This document shows, piece by piece, positions 63,525 to 64,000 of a stretch of DNA of 64,000 nucleotides (the first letter of the stretch is position 1; each line of letters begins with the position of its first letter). Below the pieces are notes generated by a model. The model was not told the origin of the DNA and ran no database searches. It saw only the letters and a list, made by a program, of their open reading frames with translations. This DNA comes from CAXGTL01 sp964645705. GTDB taxonomy: Archaea > Nanobdellota > Nanobdellia > Woesearchaeales > CAXGTL01. Both the position numbers and the translations under genes were made by a program. The stretch is taken from positions 62,001 to 126,000 of the forward strand of contig CAZYAB010000001.1 in the NCBI GenBank assembly GCA_964645705.1, given 5' to 3'.

Positions 63525-63989
63525 TTATTCTATCTTACTTAAGAATTCCTTTTCACTTATATCATTAACCATCACAAACATTGACTTCATACCCTTATCA
63601 AATGAAGCTTTATCAGCAATTCTATGGTGAGTATATGGGAAGATTATCCATTTTTTGTCTAATAAAGAAAAAGGGTTTACAAAATATATACTGAACTTTG
63701 CACCAAGACCAACAAAAGATTTCCAGTTCTTAATTAATAATTTAAAATTATCTTTATTATTAACAACAACAAGACCAATCCATTTATCTTTATTTATTTT
63801 TTTTAATTTATTTAACAGATCATTTAAATCAGAAACAAATGGAATAACAAAGAACATTTTTTCTTTATCTTTATATTTAACATATAAACCGTAAATTTTT
63901 CTTTCAACAGAAACAATACTCTTCAGAATAACATCTTTATTCTTGACAAAATTTTCAATCCATTCAGTTAAATATTCTTTTGGATCCAA
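63525..63989 (-). CDS. Conserved-looking protein of unknown function
   Basis: The 154-residue product starts (TTG at 63989) MDPKEYLTEWIENFVKNKD. It has alternating strand/helix stretches (YGLYVKYKDKEKMFFVIPF, IGLVVVNNKDNFKLLI, FSIYFVNPF) and ends with a Ser/Glu helix. I do not recognise the family. GGTGAT four bases before the TTG supports that start, but the frame stays open to the window edge, so the gene could be longer. It converges on the lipid-kinase gene. Confidence 0.7.
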   Translation of the reverse strand: MDPKEYLTEWIENFVKNKDVILKSIVSVERKIYGLYVKYKDKEKMFFVIPFVSDLNDLLNKLKKINKDKWIGLVVVNNKDNFKLLIKNWKSFVGLGAKFSIYFVNPFSLLDKKWIIFPYTHHRIADKASFDKGMKSMFVMVNDISEKEFLSKIE

Positions 63990-64000
63990 TCTATCACCAT

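Noticed and set aside
1..64000. Insertion sequences, transposases or integrases
   Set aside because: No transposase or integrase frame was seen, although the patchy gene order suggests past exchange.

Overview
The window looks like part of an archaeal chromosome, most likely from a small-genome DPANN-type lineage (Woesearchaeota/Pacearchaeota-like). This placement is inferred by eye, without any search. The DNA is very AT-rich. Many genes have a TATA box about 25 bases before a leaderless start. Others use an AGGTGA-type ribosome binding site. A GlcNAc-1-phosphate transferase of archaeal/eukaryotic type, a stand-alone PRC-barrel protein and a 5S rRNA gene fit this placement.

Almost everything from base 1 to about 61,500 is one large surface-glycan island. 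It holds six GT4 glycosyltransferases (one cut by the window edge), five GT2 enzymes and four membrane GT-C enzymes. It also holds a Wzx-type flippase, an LPG-synthase-like membrane protein, five methyltransferases and two DegT-type aminotransferases. There are seven radical SAM proteins: four with a cobalamin-type N-terminal domain (one frameshifted) and three of SPASM type. The gene strand switches often, as if the island had grown by insertion of small cassettes.

Region by region: 1-9.9 kb carries glycosyltransferases, a cobalamin-type radical SAM protein, and a GT-C membrane protein fused to a complete cyclophilin domain. 9.9-18.3 kb carries a frameshifted radical SAM gene, an LPG-synthase-like protein, GT2, a nitroreductase, a methyltransferase and two GT-C genes. 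18.3-31.9 kb is a long minus-strand run with the flippase, methyltransferases, GT2 enzymes, radical SAM proteins and an aminotransferase. 33-37 kb has an APS-reductase-like protein, two alkaline-phosphatase-superfamily hydrolases with a threonine in the nucleophile position, and a ribbon-helix-helix regulator. 37-45.7 kb has more glycosyltransferases, two FemAB-like genes (one frameshifted), an aminotransferase and an SGNH hydrolase. 45.7-49.2 kb is a dTDP-sugar operon without a recognisable rfbD. 49.3-51.8 kb is a carbamoyltransferase cassette with three small membrane proteins. 51.8-57.8 kb has a deacetylase, a SPASM protein, a GT2/DUF2304 pair, an epimerase, the lipid-carrier GPT and divergent uppP. 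57.9-61.5 kb has a candidate structured RNA, a GDP-mannose dehydratase, a nucleotidyltransferase and a UDP-sugar dehydrogenase.

After that the character changes to ordinary genes: 5S rRNA, PRC-barrel, a tiny coupled ORF, a coiled-coil protein, a diacylglycerol-kinase-family enzyme and an unknown protein.

Read together, the genes could make activated dTDP-, GDP- and UDP-sugars, assemble them on a polyprenyl phosphate (GPT, GT4, GT2), flip them (flippase), transfer or extend them outside (GT-C) and decorate them by methylation, carbamoylation, acylation or deacylation and radical chemistry. UppP would recycle the carrier. Short tandem repeats and G-tracts, with two frameshifts, suggest that parts of the island vary or decay. 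Assembly error is an alternative for the frameshifts.
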